From: Bacillus methanolicus PB1
GTDB lineage: Bacteria; Bacillota; Bacilli; Bacillales; Cytobacillaceae
Length of the DNA: 64,000 nucleotides
NCBI RefSeq assembly: GCF_000262755.1
Contig: NZ_AFEU01000002.1
Location: forward strand, 868,001-932,000
Direction: 5' to 3'
Of the stretch, positions 13,133 to 22,715 are shown piece after piece. The notes beneath the pieces are model-generated. The model was given only the letters and a program-made list of their open reading frames with translations, did not search any database and had not been told where the DNA came from. Position 1 is the first letter of the stretch. Every line of letters starts with the position of its first letter. Made by a program: the position numbers and the translations under genes.

Positions 13133-14086
13133 TTATTCATTTTTTTCTAAGGCAGGGAAGTGTGGAAGAACTTCTTCGCCTAATTCTTCAATCACTTCTT
13201 CAACAGGGCGTTGGCCGTATTTTAAATTAATGATGATATGATTTACGCCAACATTTCTAAGTGCTTCAAGAAATTCAATAAGGAAATTTCGTCCGATTCG
13301 GAAACCGAGATGGATCGGTATTGGTATATGATTTGGATCCTCTGTCAAGTCAATATAGAGAGATTGAGTAAATGGCTTAAATTCATCCGTATAAGATCGC
13401 CAATCTTGAATGAGTTCAGCTTGATAATTAATTGGCCGAGGATAGTAAATCCATCCATCACTGTTTTCTGCGATCCATTCCGGAGATTGAGAACTATGGC
13501 CTGTTACCATCACTGGGATGCTGGATAATTTCGGTTTAGGTAATAGGTCTCCATTCATAAGATCTACACGAGAAGAGTGAATTCTAGGGAAATTTTTCGC
13601 CCATATTTCCCTCATGACTGAGATAGAATCTCTAAATAATTCACTGCGATTATTCGAACTCACCGAAAAGGCAGGAAACTCAATTGGACGGTCGCCTGTT
13701 GCAACACCGAGAATAAGCCGTTCACCGGATAGCTTATCAATAGAAGCCGCTGCTTTTGCGACATGAAGCGGGTGACGCAAAGTCAAAATAATACTGGCAG
13801 TTCCTAATGCAATTTTCTCTGTGTTTGCGGCTACATATCCTAGATAAGCAAAAGGATCATACATTTGACCAACGTCACCGAAATTAGGATCGCGCAAAGG
13901 CACGTCCCTGACAAATAATGAAGCGAATTTTAGTTCTTCTGCTCTTTTCGCTAATTTCATTTGCTTTTCCAAGTTCATTTCCGGGACATCGCCCATATAT
14001 GATTCAATAGGGAAAAACAGCCCTAAAGTTAATTTATTTTCCTGATACATAAGTGAAAATCCATTATGATTTTTAAATTTTTCCAT
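13133..14086 (-). CDS. Luciferase-like (LLM-class) flavin oxidoreductase
   Basis: 317-residue TIM-barrel protein of the bacterial luciferase-like monooxygenase superfamily, which uses reduced FMN or F420. It resembles the BA3436-type subgroup; its substrate is unknown. Visible features are the strand-1 TLGLFFPIESYMGD, the FVRDVPLRDPNFGD segment, the LGTASIILTLRHPLHVAKAA block near residues 95-115, LSGERLILGVATGDRP, and the PVMVTGHSSQSPEWIAEN segment with conserved turn residues. The ATG follows GAGGGATC. It lies 81 bp downstream of mnmA on the same strand and may be co-transcribed with it. Confidence 0.85.
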   Translation of the reverse strand: MEKFKNHNGFSLMYQENKLTLGLFFPIESYMGDVPEMNLEKQMKLAKRAEELKFASLFVRDVPLRDPNFGDVGQMYDPFAYLGYVAANTEKIALGTASIILTLRHPLHVAKAAASIDKLSGERLILGVATGDRPIEFPAFSVSSNNRSELFRDSISVMREIWAKNFPRIHSSRVDLMNGDLLPKPKLSSIPVMVTGHSSQSPEWIAENSDGWIYYPRPINYQAELIQDWRSYTDEFKPFTQSLYIDLTEDPNHIPIPIHLGFRIGRNFLIEFLEALRNVGVNHIIINLKYGQRPVEEVIEELGEEVLPHFPALEKNE

Positions 14087-14167
14087 CGTTGATCCCTCAA
14101 TACCTTTCTATCATTATTATGGTTTATTACAAATTATTAACTCATCAGCATGCAATGGAATGATTTA

Positions 14168-15307
<1,140 letters not shown>

Positions 15308-15332
15308 TTATTACAGTTTTTATTAAAAAAAA

Positions 15333-15743
15333 TTATCTGTTGTTAATTTCCTTAATAATATCTTGTATCGTAATTCCTTTTAGATAATTTATCAAATGTT
15401 CCTCAGCATCTTTAAAAATGTTCAAAAGTATTGAGGATAAATTTTTTCCTACAATACAATTCTTATTTCCTTCGGGACATTTTGGCAAAAGGATGCCTTC
15501 ACTCGTAATCATGAAAATTTTATCTAATGTAATATTTTCTGGTCTTTCTTTTAAAGAAAAACCTCCTTTTGCTCCTTCTTTTGAAACGATAATATTCTCT
15601 TTTCTAAGCAAACTCAAAATTTTCCTTAATCGTACAGGATGAACGGTTATACTTTGAGCAATATCTTCACTCGTCACTCTTTGTTCGAACCTTGTTGCCA
15701 AATAGGCTACGCAATGGACAGCAATAGAAAAATCACTATTCAA
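15333..15743 (-). CDS. Rrf2-family transcriptional regulator
   Basis: 136-residue winged-helix regulator. A TTG start at 15743 is chosen because it lies 8 bp after GAAGAAGG and gives MNSDFSIAVHCVAYLA, the usual Rrf2 N-terminus; the open frame reaches back to 15839 with no family-like residues. The recognition region is ITVHPVRLRKILSLLRKENI and the wing is KEGAKGGFSLKERP. Two cysteines (CPEGNKNC) lie in the loop where IscR/NsrR carry three Fe-S ligands, so a cluster is uncertain. It probably controls itself and the downstream mnmA and luciferase-like genes. It is divergent from nadE. Confidence 0.85.
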   Translation of the reverse strand: MNSDFSIAVHCVAYLATRFEQRVTSEDIAQSITVHPVRLRKILSLLRKENIIVSKEGAKGGFSLKERPENITLDKIFMITSEGILLPKCPEGNKNCIVGKNLSSILLNIFKDAEEHLINYLKGITIQDIIKEINNR

Positions 15744-15969
15744 TAATCTTACACCTTCTTCCCAAATGTAATAATAAATGTTACAGTTATAAATGTCAAC
15801 AAACAATTCATCTGACATTTCGGCGATAAATGGAAACAAGCATTATCAACAAAAGGGCAGGCATATACTTTTTTATTCTTTTTTCCATAAAAGATTGTTC
15901 ACGTTCATATTTTCAGAAAAGTCAAGAAAGGATATAATGATTAATAAAAGTGATAAAGAGGTGAGAAGG

Positions 15970-16791
15970 ATGAGTTTGCAGAAACAGATTATCGAGGATT
16001 TACAAGTGAAGCCAGAGATTAATCCAAAAGAAGAAATCAGGGAAAGGATCGGCTTTTTAAAAGCCTATTTGAAAAAGACAGGAGCAAAAGGATTTGTTTT
16101 AGGAATCAGCGGAGGACAAGACTCAACGCTTGCCGGACGGCTTGCACAGCTTGCAGTGGAAGAATTGCGGCAAGAAGGCTATGAAGCCCGATTTATTGCC
16201 GTACGGCTTCCATATGGAGTCCAGATAGATGAGGAAGATGCCAAAGCTTCTTTAGATTTTATAAAAGCGGACCGTGAGTACGTTTTTAACATTAAAGAAG
16301 CAGTAGATGCGGCAAAAGCCGAGTATGACAGAATCACATCAGGAGAACCTTTAAGCGATTATCAAAAAGGCAACGTCAAAGCAAGAATGAGAATGATTGC
16401 GCAATATGCGATTGCCGGCGAGGAAGGATTCCTCGTCATTGGTACAGACCATGCTGCAGAAGCAGTGACCGGCTTTTTTACAAAATATGGAGACGGAGGA
16501 GCGGATGTTCTTCCGCTATATGGCTTAAACAAACGCCAGGGCAGAGCGTTATTAAAAGAACTTGGGGCTTCGGAACGAATATATCTAAAAGTCCCGACAG
16601 CAGACCTTTTAGATGAAAAACCGGGACAAGCAGACGAAACAGAGCTTGGGATTTCATATGATGAACTGGATGATTACCTCGAAGGAAAACCTGTATCAAA
16701 AGAAGTTGCGGAAAAGATTGAGCGCCGTTATTTAGTGACTGAGCATAAACGAAGACTTCCTGCAACAAAATTTGATTCATGGTGGAAATAG
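15970..16791 (+). CDS. nadE: NH3-dependent NAD+ synthetase
   Basis: Final step of NAD synthesis: amidates nicotinic acid adenine dinucleotide with ammonia and ATP. The ATG at 15970 follows AAAGAGGTGAGAAGG and gives 273 residues, the usual Bacillus size. The P-loop SGGQDS is at 47-52. [20 protein letters not shown] near 165 and the [15 protein letters not shown] loop near 215 bind substrate and Mg. The upstream in-frame extension to 15793 overlaps the divergent regulator and is not family-like. The glutaminase domain of long NadE enzymes is absent. Confidence 0.96.
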   Translation: MSLQKQIIEDLQVKPEINPKEEIRERIGFLKAYLKKTGAKGFVLGISGGQDSTLAGRLAQLAVEELRQEGYEARFIAVRLPYGVQIDEEDAKASLDFIKADREYVFNIKEAVDAAKAEYDRITSGEPLSDYQKGNVKARMRMIAQYAIAGEEGFLVIGTDHAAEAVTGFFTKYGDGGADVLPLYGLNKRQGRALLKELGASERIYLKVPTADLLDEKPGQADETELGISYDELDDYLEGKPVSKEVAEKIERRYLVTEHKRRLPATKFDSWWK

Positions 16792-16837
16792 GCGAGTGAT
16801 TTTTGGAAAAAGAAAAGCCTTAAGGTGCAAAAAAGTT

Positions 16838-16856
16838 AGCCCTTTTGGCTTTTTTT
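16838..16856 (+). terminator. Terminator after nadE
   Basis: AGCC and GGCT with a CTTTT loop, followed by six T; a wider pairing of AAAAGCC (16814 onward) with GGCTTTT is also possible. It runs straight into the 179-bp dispersed repeat. Confidence 0.6.
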
Positions 16857-17035
16857 GTGGAAAAGGGGCGGAGCTGCGCTAACAAAAATAAAAATGCCAA
16901 CTTGTTTGAGCAAAATAAATATGTTTAGCTTTGTAAATATTTAGAGGCCTGGCTTCGCTCACACCGCCTTATTATGTTGATTATGTTTTAAAAAGCAACC
17001 TATTTCAATGTTAGGGTTGGGAGTAAAAACTCATG
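16857..17035 (+). repeat. 179-bp dispersed repeat, copy 1
   Basis: From GTGGAAAAGGGGCGGAGCT to the terminal GAGTaaaaACTCATG. Read on this strand it aligns along its whole length with the reverse complement of 42477-42654, with long identical blocks such as TTTAGCTTTGTAAATATTTA, GGCTTCGCTCAC, CCGCCTTATTATGTTG and ATGTTAGGGTTGGGAGT. It contains no plausible ORF. The ends include small inverted repeats. It may be a miniature mobile element or a structured RNA element between nadE and ppaC. Confidence 0.85.
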
Positions 17036-17156
17036 AATGTTTTTTATGGAGTACAGTTTTAAAGAACAGTGCAGAAATGGTAAAATATCTTTTGGAAAGG
17101 AATCTCTCATTTATAAATTGAAAGAAATCTATCTCTATCAATGAAGGAGCAGGGAA

Positions 17157-18098
17157 ATGGAAAAAGTATTTGTTTTCGGACACAAAAACCCAGACACAGA
17201 TTCAATTTGTTCAGCAATTGCTTATGCTGAGCTGAAATCAAAATTAGGAATGAATGCAGTGCCTGTTCGATTAGGCGAAGTGAATGGAGAAACAAAATTT
17301 GCCCTTGATTATTTTAACGCCGAAGCGCCGCGGCTCGTGGAAAAGGTTTCGGATGAAGCAAGCAATGTTATTCTCGTTGACCATAATGAGCGCCAGCAAA
17401 GTGCAGATGATATCGATCAAGTTCGCATATTAGAAGTCATCGATCATCATCGAATTGCTAATTTTGAAACGAGTGATCCTTTATATTACCGTGCCGAGCC
17501 GGTAGGGTGTACGGCGACGATCTTAAAAAAATTATATAAGGAACAGGGCGTTGAGATTCGAAAAGAGATCGCCGGACTCATGCTTTCAGCGATCATTTCC
17601 GATTCTTTATTATTCAAATCTCCTACATGTACGGAAGAAGATGTAGCTGCTGCACGTGAACTTGCAGAGATTGCAGGTGTAGATCCTGAAAAGTTCGGTC
17701 TAGAAATGCTGAAAGCGGGCGCTGATTTGAGTGATAAGACGATTGAACAGCTGATTTCTCTTGACGCTAAGGAATTCCAAATGGGGCGCAGCAAGGTTGA
17801 AATCGCACAAGTAAATACCGTTGACCCTAAAGACGTGCTTGACCGCCAGGAAGAACTGGAAGCAGCCCTGTCACGAGTAATTGCTGATAAGGAATTGGAT
17901 TTATTCTTATTTGTTGTTACAAATATCTTAACAAACGATTCAACAGCAGTAGCCCTGGGCCGCAAAGCGAATGCATTGGAACGGGCATATAATGTTACCC
18001 TTGAAAATAATACCGCTGTTCTTAAAGGCGTCGTTTCCCGTAAAAAACAAATTGTTCCTGTTTTAACAGATATCTTTAATGAAATGGATTCCGAGTAA
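17157..18098 (+). CDS. ppaC: Manganese-dependent inorganic pyrophosphatase
   Basis: Family II pyrophosphatase that hydrolyses pyrophosphate to phosphate in the cytosol, pulling biosynthetic reactions forward. 313 residues, close to the usual 309. The DHH-superfamily motifs are visible: [19 protein letters not shown] (8-26), [10 protein letters not shown], the DHH signature in [10 protein letters not shown], and the C-terminal [10 protein letters not shown] phosphate-binding RKKQ block. The ATG follows AAGGAGCAGGG. The gene is preceded by copy 1 of the 179-bp repeat and followed by a shared terminator with the convergent dioxygenase-like gene. Confidence 0.96.
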   Translation: MEKVFVFGHKNPDTDSICSAIAYAELKSKLGMNAVPVRLGEVNGETKFALDYFNAEAPRLVEKVSDEASNVILVDHNERQQSADDIDQVRILEVIDHHRIANFETSDPLYYRAEPVGCTATILKKLYKEQGVEIRKEIAGLMLSAIISDSLLFKSPTCTEEDVAAARELAEIAGVDPEKFGLEMLKAGADLSDKTIEQLISLDAKEFQMGRSKVEIAQVNTVDPKDVLDRQEELEAALSRVIADKELDLFLFVVTNILTNDSTAVALGRKANALERAYNVTLENNTAVLKGVVSRKKQIVPVLTDIFNEMDSE

Positions 18099-18131
18099 AA
18101 CATGAAATAAGGGGTTGACTAATAACAAACA

Positions 18132-18171
18132 AAGGGTAAGACTCCTCCTCTATGGAAGGAGTCTTACCCTT
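18132..18171. terminator. Bidirectional terminator between ppaC and the convergent gene
   Basis: AAGGGTAAGACTCCT and AGGAGTCTTACCCTT form a perfect 15-bp stem around a 10-nt loop. It is followed by ATGAGTCGA, resembling the TTATGAGTCAGC tail of other palindromes in this window. Confidence 0.75.
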
Positions 18172-18183
18172 ATGAGTCGAACT

Positions 18184-19047
18184 CTAATCGTTTTTTAAAA
18201 CTGTTAGTTTAATCAGATTGCCTGAAGGATCTTTCGTAAGAATCGTATCATTTTCCTCTTTTATCCATGCACCGATTTTTTGCAGCTGCTCGATTACTTT
18301 TCTTCTCATTTCCTTATTTGGTAACACAATGGAAAAGTGCTTCAAACCGACACTGTTTTCAGAAGGTGCAGGCGCACCTACTCCATTCCATGTATTTAAT
18401 CCAATATGATGGTGGTATCCTCCGGTAGAAATGAAGAGTGCTTGACTGCCGTATCGGTTTACAATATTAAACCCAAGTCCTTCTGTGTAGAATTCTTCTG
18501 TTTTTTGTAATTCAGACACATGTAAATGAATATGCCCCATTAATGTACCACTCGGGAGGCGTGTCCATGCCTCTCCATCTCCTTCCGCAAGAAGATTTTG
18601 TGCATCCAATGGGACCGTTGCCATTTCTACTTCACCGTTTTCCCAATTCCATGCTGCAGAAGGCCGGTCTGAATAAACTTCAATACCATTTCCATCCGGA
18701 TCCGCTAAATAAATTGCTTCACTCACAAGATGGTCGGATGCTCCTTGCAAGGGATAGCGGATTTGAATGAAATGGCGCAAAATCCTGGCTAAGTCTTGAC
18801 GGCTAGGCAACAAAAGGGCAAAGTGATACAAACCTGTTGTCCGCGTTTGTTTCGGCAATACATTTTCAGGCTGTTCAATCGTTAACAGGGGAGTTGTGCC
18901 ATTTGCCGTTAGTACAGCTTTTTTTGCTGATTTTGTTAGTATTTGAAAACCAATAATTTTTTCGTAAAATTCGAGAGAACGTTCTAAATTTGCCACTTTT
19001 AAGTCAACTTGCCCAACAAATGTATTGGGATGGCGGTGAAATTGCAT
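18184..19047 (-). CDS. VOC-family dioxygenase (CatE-like catechol 2,3-dioxygenase)
   Basis: 287 residues with two vicinal-oxygen-chelate modules, similar in size and layout to B. subtilis CatE, an extradiol ring-cleavage enzyme used against catechol toxicity. Module 1 starts VGQVDLKVANLERSLEFYEK (10-29) and module 2 starts LMGHIHLHVSELQKTEEFYT near residue 168. Candidate Fe ligands are the His in GHIHLHVSEL, the His cluster in GYHHHIGLN near residue 215, and a Glu near the C-terminus. It is transcribed divergently from an HxlR regulator 162 bp away, which probably controls it. Exact substrate is not shown by sequence. Confidence 0.85.
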   Translation of the reverse strand: MQFHRHPNTFVGQVDLKVANLERSLEFYEKIIGFQILTKSAKKAVLTANGTTPLLTIEQPENVLPKQTRTTGLYHFALLLPSRQDLARILRHFIQIRYPLQGASDHLVSEAIYLADPDGNGIEVYSDRPSAAWNWENGEVEMATVPLDAQNLLAEGDGEAWTRLPSGTLMGHIHLHVSELQKTEEFYTEGLGFNIVNRYGSQALFISTGGYHHHIGLNTWNGVGAPAPSENSVGLKHFSIVLPNKEMRRKVIEQLQKIGAWIKEENDTILTKDPSGNLIKLTVLKND

Positions 19048-19091
19048 ATATTATTTACCTCCAATTTATAAACGATATGAAAATCAGTTAG

Positions 19092-19108
19092 TTACTATAT
19101 GTAAGTAA
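19092..19108. promoter_or_regulatory. Candidate HxlR/CatR-type operator
   Basis: TTACT-N7-AGTAA inverted repeat in the AT-rich divergent gap between the dioxygenase and hxlR genes. Similar spaced TTACT/AGTAA half-sites are typical of YodB/CatR-type regulators that sense quinones. A second weaker match lies near 19124-19140. The function is inferred. Confidence 0.45.
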
Positions 19109-19209
19109 TTATATTTTAATTATTTAGTAATGTCAATTAACTTAATTTAATTAAATAATATAATTATTATTAATAATAGGTTATAATATGAAAATAGGAG
19201 TGATTGATC

Positions 19210-19536
19210 ATGAACCAATCTTTAATTTGCCCCAGATTCGAAAAAGCGATGAATATTTTAAGCAAGAGGTGGACGGGACTGATTATTTACCAACTGCTTT
19301 CCGGTCCACAACGATTTTGCAATATTGAGTCTGCAATTGGAATCAGTGGAAGACTTCTTTCAGAAAGGCTGAAAGATCTCGAAAGTGAAGGAATTGTGAA
19401 AAGAGAAGTTTTTCCTGAAACACCCGTTCGAATCGAATATTCCTTGACTGAAAAAGGTCGTTCGTTGGAGCCGCTTATGAAAGAAATTGAAAAATGGTCT
19501 CAAACCTGGTTAGAACCGGAGAACTCGAAAGAATGA
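19210..19536 (+). CDS. HxlR-family transcriptional regulator
   Basis: 108-residue winged-helix protein of the HxlR family (YodB, CatR, HypR are members; they sense quinones, aldehydes or disulfide stress). The ATG at 19210 follows ATAGGAG. Key parts are ICPRFEKAMNILSKRWTGLI at the N-terminus with a single Cys in the position where YodB-type proteins carry their redox Cys (Cys6), the recognition helix GISGRLLSERLKDLESEGIV, and the wing FPETPVRIEYSLTEKG. It probably represses the divergent dioxygenase-like gene. Confidence 0.88.
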   Translation: MNQSLICPRFEKAMNILSKRWTGLIIYQLLSGPQRFCNIESAIGISGRLLSERLKDLESEGIVKREVFPETPVRIEYSLTEKGRSLEPLMKEIEKWSQTWLEPENSKE

Positions 19537-19538
19537 TG

Positions 19539-19571
19539 AAAGCCGATTGTCTATCAAAACAATCGGCTTTT
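19539..19571. terminator. Bidirectional terminator between hxlR and the MerR gene
   Basis: AAAGCCGATTGT and ACAATCGGCTTTT form a 12-bp stem with a short loop; A and T runs on both sides allow use by both convergent genes. Confidence 0.85.
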
Positions 19572-19584
19572 GCTTGTTTTCTTA

Positions 19585-20349
19585 TTATCCGGAATGGTTA
19601 TCACAGTATACATGGATTGCTTCGCGCAAAAACTTTGCAAGTCCTTCTTTATATTTGTCGATGTTTTTTGTGAATCGTATGTCGTCTACATATAAATCAC
19701 CTATCCCCCGGAAAATTTCGATGGTGCAATCATAGAAATTGTCAGTAATATGTTGTCTCCATTCAGCAACTGCCTTTTGGACAACGGGATCTTCAGGGGA
19801 TTTATCCATATTCGCAGCAAGCTCACGATAAATCTCGTCACTTCGTTTAAAAATTCTTGCCCATTCATCTTCGGAGTTTTTAGCAAGTTCCTCCATGGCG
19901 TCAACACCATAACGTTCTTTGATCTCATCTGCATATTTTTTTTGATGCTCTTCAATGGCTTTCATATCAAAGCCTTTAAACATATCCTTATTTTCCATTT
20001 CCATTTCTCCTTCAATTGATTTGATTGTGTTTTCAACGGTTCGTATCATTTCTTCGATCCGGTCCCTTTTCTTCAAAAGCAATTGTTTATGTTTTTTCAA
20101 GGCTTGTTTTCTGTCAAAGTTCGGACTATCAAGAATCTCTTTAATTTCTTGCAAACAAAAACCGATTTCCTTGAAAAATAAGATTTGCTGCAGCTTTTCG
20201 AGGTTTTTGGTTGTATAAAGTCGATATCCGGCCGGGGTTACAGATTCTGGTACAAGCAGCCCGATGCGGTCATAATGGTGAAGCGTGCGCACACTTACAC
20301 CTGCCATATCGGCTACTTCTTTTACTTTATAAAATTTGATCACCTCCAC
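19585..20349 (-). CDS. MerR-family regulator with TipAS effector domain (Mta-like)
   Basis: About 254 residues. The N-terminal winged helix-turn-helix (YKVKEVADMAGVSVRTLHHY, about 7-26) is followed by the dimerisation coiled coil (80-115). The C-terminal TipAS domain (from about 125, EEHQKKYADEIKERYG) in TipAL/Mta proteins binds amphipathic drugs and activates efflux genes. The overall order matches B. subtilis Mta. The likely GTG start at 20349 coincides with the predicted transcription start of a MerR-type promoter, so the mRNA may be leaderless; the next GTG at 20343 is too close to the GGAGG. No efflux gene is adjacent. Confidence 0.85.
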   Translation of the reverse strand: MEVIKFYKVKEVADMAGVSVRTLHHYDRIGLLVPESVTPAGYRLYTTKNLEKLQQILFFKEIGFCLQEIKEILDSPNFDRKQALKKHKQLLLKKRDRIEEMIRTVENTIKSIEGEMEMENKDMFKGFDMKAIEEHQKKYADEIKERYGVDAMEELAKNSEDEWARIFKRSDEIYRELAANMDKSPEDPVVQKAVAEWRQHITDNFYDCTIEIFRGIGDLYVDDIRFTKNIDKYKEGLAKFLREAIHVYCDNHSG

Positions 20350-20355
20350 AATTTG

Positions 20356-20386
20356 ATCATATTCTATGACGCAGCGTCAGAGTCAA
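20356..20386 (-). promoter_or_regulatory. MerR-type promoter with 19-bp spacer and operator
   Basis: On the minus strand TTGACT (20386-20381) and TATGAT (20361-20356) are 19 bp apart, the overlong spacer that MerR activators correct by DNA distortion. The spacer contains the palindrome GACGCtGCGTC. This suggests autoregulation of the Mta-like gene. Confidence 0.75.
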
Positions 20387-20474
20387 CGGGAATTCATAAA
20401 TTTTTTACATATATTAAGGTTTGCCGAAAAAACTGAATATCAAAGCAACTGAAAATAGAAAACATACTAAGATT

Positions 20475-20518
20475 AGTAGCACAGATCACGGCCATGATCT
20501 GTGCTACTATTTTTTTAT
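20475..20518. terminator. Strong hairpin before the IS110 element
   Basis: AGTAGCACAGATCA and TGATCTGTGCTACT form a perfect 14-bp stem around a 6-nt loop and are followed by ATTTTTTTA. It may be a host terminator or a palindromic insertion target of the IS110 element that follows. Confidence 0.7.
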
Positions 20519-20519
20519 A

Positions 20520-20679
20520 GTAGAAGTGGAGAATAGGTCGTGTCAGCCCCAGAGCCTTGAGTTCGTAATTAAAAAACTGGCCTACTTCACTGCCCTTATA
20601 AGAATCAGTTTCAGTATGTTGGATCCTTGAGATCGTGTATAAGAAAAGGGAATCGATAAGGTGAAGTGAAGACTTCTAC
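20520..20679 (+). ncRNA. Candidate IS110 bridge RNA
   Basis: The 5' noncoding end of IS110-type elements encodes a structured bridge RNA that guides the recombinase. Here the region before the recombinase gene is closed by complementary ends, GTAGAAGT (20520-20527) and ACTTCTAC (20672-20679). Inside, CCTTGAGTTCGT (20555-20566) recurs as CCTTGAGATCGT (20625-20636), as expected if two guide loops share core sequence. CTTCAC and GTGAAG also pair internally. No promoter or boundary was proven. Confidence 0.4.
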
Positions 20680-21713
20680 ATAAAAATCAGGAGGAATGTA
20701 TATGCAAAGCGTAATTGCTTTTGATGTGAGTATGGGAAAAAGTTATATGGTGATTTATAACGCTGCACGTTCTTGTATTTTTGAGGGGGAAATTTTGCAT
20801 AATCGCCCCCATTTTGAACAGCTAAATAAGCAAATCATCGATTTAGTACAAAAAGATGGACAAGTTCCAGCCATTGTATTTGAAGCAACAGGCGTGTATT
20901 CCCGACCATTAGAGCGCTTTATGAATGATCACGGTTTTCAATACTGTCTGTTAAATCCCCTTGAATCAAAGATTCAAACGGCTACTATGCGCATTCATAC
21001 AACCGATAAAAGTGATGCCCACCGTTTGGCCCAAACTCACTTCACAACCGAACGGCGCATAAAAAAACCGCAGGACAACTACTTCGACCAAATGCGTGCG
21101 CTTTCCCGATACTATCATGAATTAGACGAAGAACTAGCGATGTTTCGAAGTCGAATGCACACTTTACTACAACTGACTTTCCCAGAAATGGAATCGCTGT
21201 TCACACAAAAATCCGAGCTGTTTTTAAATATTCTACAGCTATTCCCACATCCTGATTGCGTTAAAAATCTTTCAAAGACGGTTGTACGCAACCGACTACT
21301 TGCCAACACAGATAAGAAATTAGCGCCTAAAACGGCGGAGAAAAAGGCCATTCAGTTAATAGGTGCAGCACAGGATTCGTATCCAGCAGTGGATCAAGAC
21401 GACATTCGCTGTGAACAGCTAAAAGATTATGCCAAACGTTCTTTAGCCATTTTAAGAAAACGTGAGGAACTGATCCAGCAGATGGTTGATCTTTCAAAAG
21501 AACGAAATGAATATCAAATATTAATCAGTATTCCTGGCATAGGGAAAAATACAGCAGTTCGTTTGATTGGAGAAATAGGCGACATTACACGCTTCGAAAA
21601 TCATAAGCAACTCAATGCCTATGCAGGCATTGATATAAAGCGTTTTCAATCAGGCACATTGTTTTACAAAGATAAAATCAATAAGCGTGGCAACAGTCAC
21701 CTGCGCGGTTTTT
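20520..21713 (+). mobile_element. IS110-family insertion sequence, 3'-truncated
   Basis: Comprises the 5' noncoding region and a recombinase gene that breaks off at about 21711 where sequence of an inverted IS1182-type element begins. The missing end includes about 60 C-terminal residues and the right end. The left boundary is uncertain; it could lie between 20475 and 20520. Confidence 0.75.
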
Positions 21714-21715
21714 GA
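20702..21715 (+). pseudogene. IS110-family DEDD recombinase, C-terminally truncated
   Basis: 337 residues from the ATG at 20702, which lies 7 bp after AGGAGG (another ATG at 20696 is too close to it). The RuvC-like DEDD domain is intact: Asp8 (AFDVSMGK), Glu61 (FEATGVY), Asp102 and Asp105 (TDKSDAHRLA). The C-terminal Tnp_20 region includes ISIPGIGKNTAVRLIGEIGD and the RFQSG segment with the candidate catalytic Ser. The frame is diverted after NKRGNSHLR into GF and a stop, where family members continue with HLRK and further residues. It is therefore probably inactive. Confidence 0.85.
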
Positions 21716-22620
21716 GTAACTATTACGATCACCAAACGTTTCGTTCTGTTCATTGTATTTGGCAAGTCGAGGTAAGAAATCTTCCCGAATGAGCTTTAAA
21801 GGTTTCTTCCATTTACGAAGTTCCTTTCGCTTCTCCTTCCGTACCTCTGTATTCGTTTCGTTTTCCACTTCCTCCGTTAAAGCTTCTACTTTTTTTCAAG
21901 TTGATTGGCGACTTCCTCTAGCTTTGAAGGAGCTATTTCTGAATCCTCAACGTTCTCCATCAGATAACTCTCGGCTTCTAATTGGGTAATCGCTTCAATT
22001 TGCCGCAGGGTTTCTTGAATTTTCTCTTTTAATTTTTCCTTAAAACGATCCGTGGTTTTTTTCCATACGAAAGAATACTTATTGGCATTGGCTTCAATCT
22101 TTGTGCCATCCAAAAAGTAGTTTTCCATCGTGATATAGTTTTCCTCCATTAATTTCAAAATCATGGCTTCAAATAGTTGATCCATCATCTGCTTCATACG
22201 TTGACCACGAAACTCGTTAAGCGTACGGAAATCTGGTTTTTGCATCGCAGCCAACCACATAGCCGGAAGATTTTCTTGTATAAGTTTTTCGATTCCACGG
22301 CACGAATAGACTTTTTGCGAGTAACCATACAGAATGACTTTCAGCATCATTTTGGGATGAAACGAACTCCGACCACCACCCGGATAATATTGAAACAATT
22401 GTTCATCTGGTATAGCTTCCACCATTTCATCGATTACACGTGCAACATGATGTTCAGGAATGAGTTCTTGAATATCGAAGATGACTTGGACTTGGCGATT
22501 ATTGTATGGTTTGAAGGTAGGAGTTACTTGTTTTTTTGAAGCAATATTTTCTTCTTTTACCTCTAGTGGGAGCGTTAATTGCGTGTTATAATTTTCATTA
22601 GTAGTCATAAGATTACACAT
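21712..22620 (-). pseudogene. IS1182-family transposase fragment
   Basis: From the ATG at 22620 the frame gives 244 residues with the DUF772-type N-terminus: YNNRQVQVIFDIQELIPEHH, YYPGGGRSSFHPKMMLKVIL, and the first catalytic Asp in ENYFLDGTKIEANANKYSFV. After NQLEKK a run of seven A where eight are expected shifts the frame to a TAG (21886-21888). The reading resumes in the next frame with EALTEEVENETN to ATFGDRNSYSKT-type sequence and ends at the junction with IS110. Both the frameshift and the lost C-terminus make it nonfunctional. Confidence 0.88.
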
Positions 22621-22715
22621 AAAAAAATCGTCCTTTCTGAAATGATGGTGTGGTAACTTTCTATTTTACAGGATAGGACGTATTTTTTTGTTTATTTTTA
22701 TATAATAAAATTCAA

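Noticed and set aside
17486-18103. 205-residue ORF opposite ppaC
   Set aside because: Ser/Arg-rich reverse-frame shadow of a clearly conserved gene.
20421-20630. 69-residue plus-strand ORF upstream of the IS110 recombinase
   Set aside because: It runs through the terminator hairpin and the candidate bridge RNA; no ribosome binding site.
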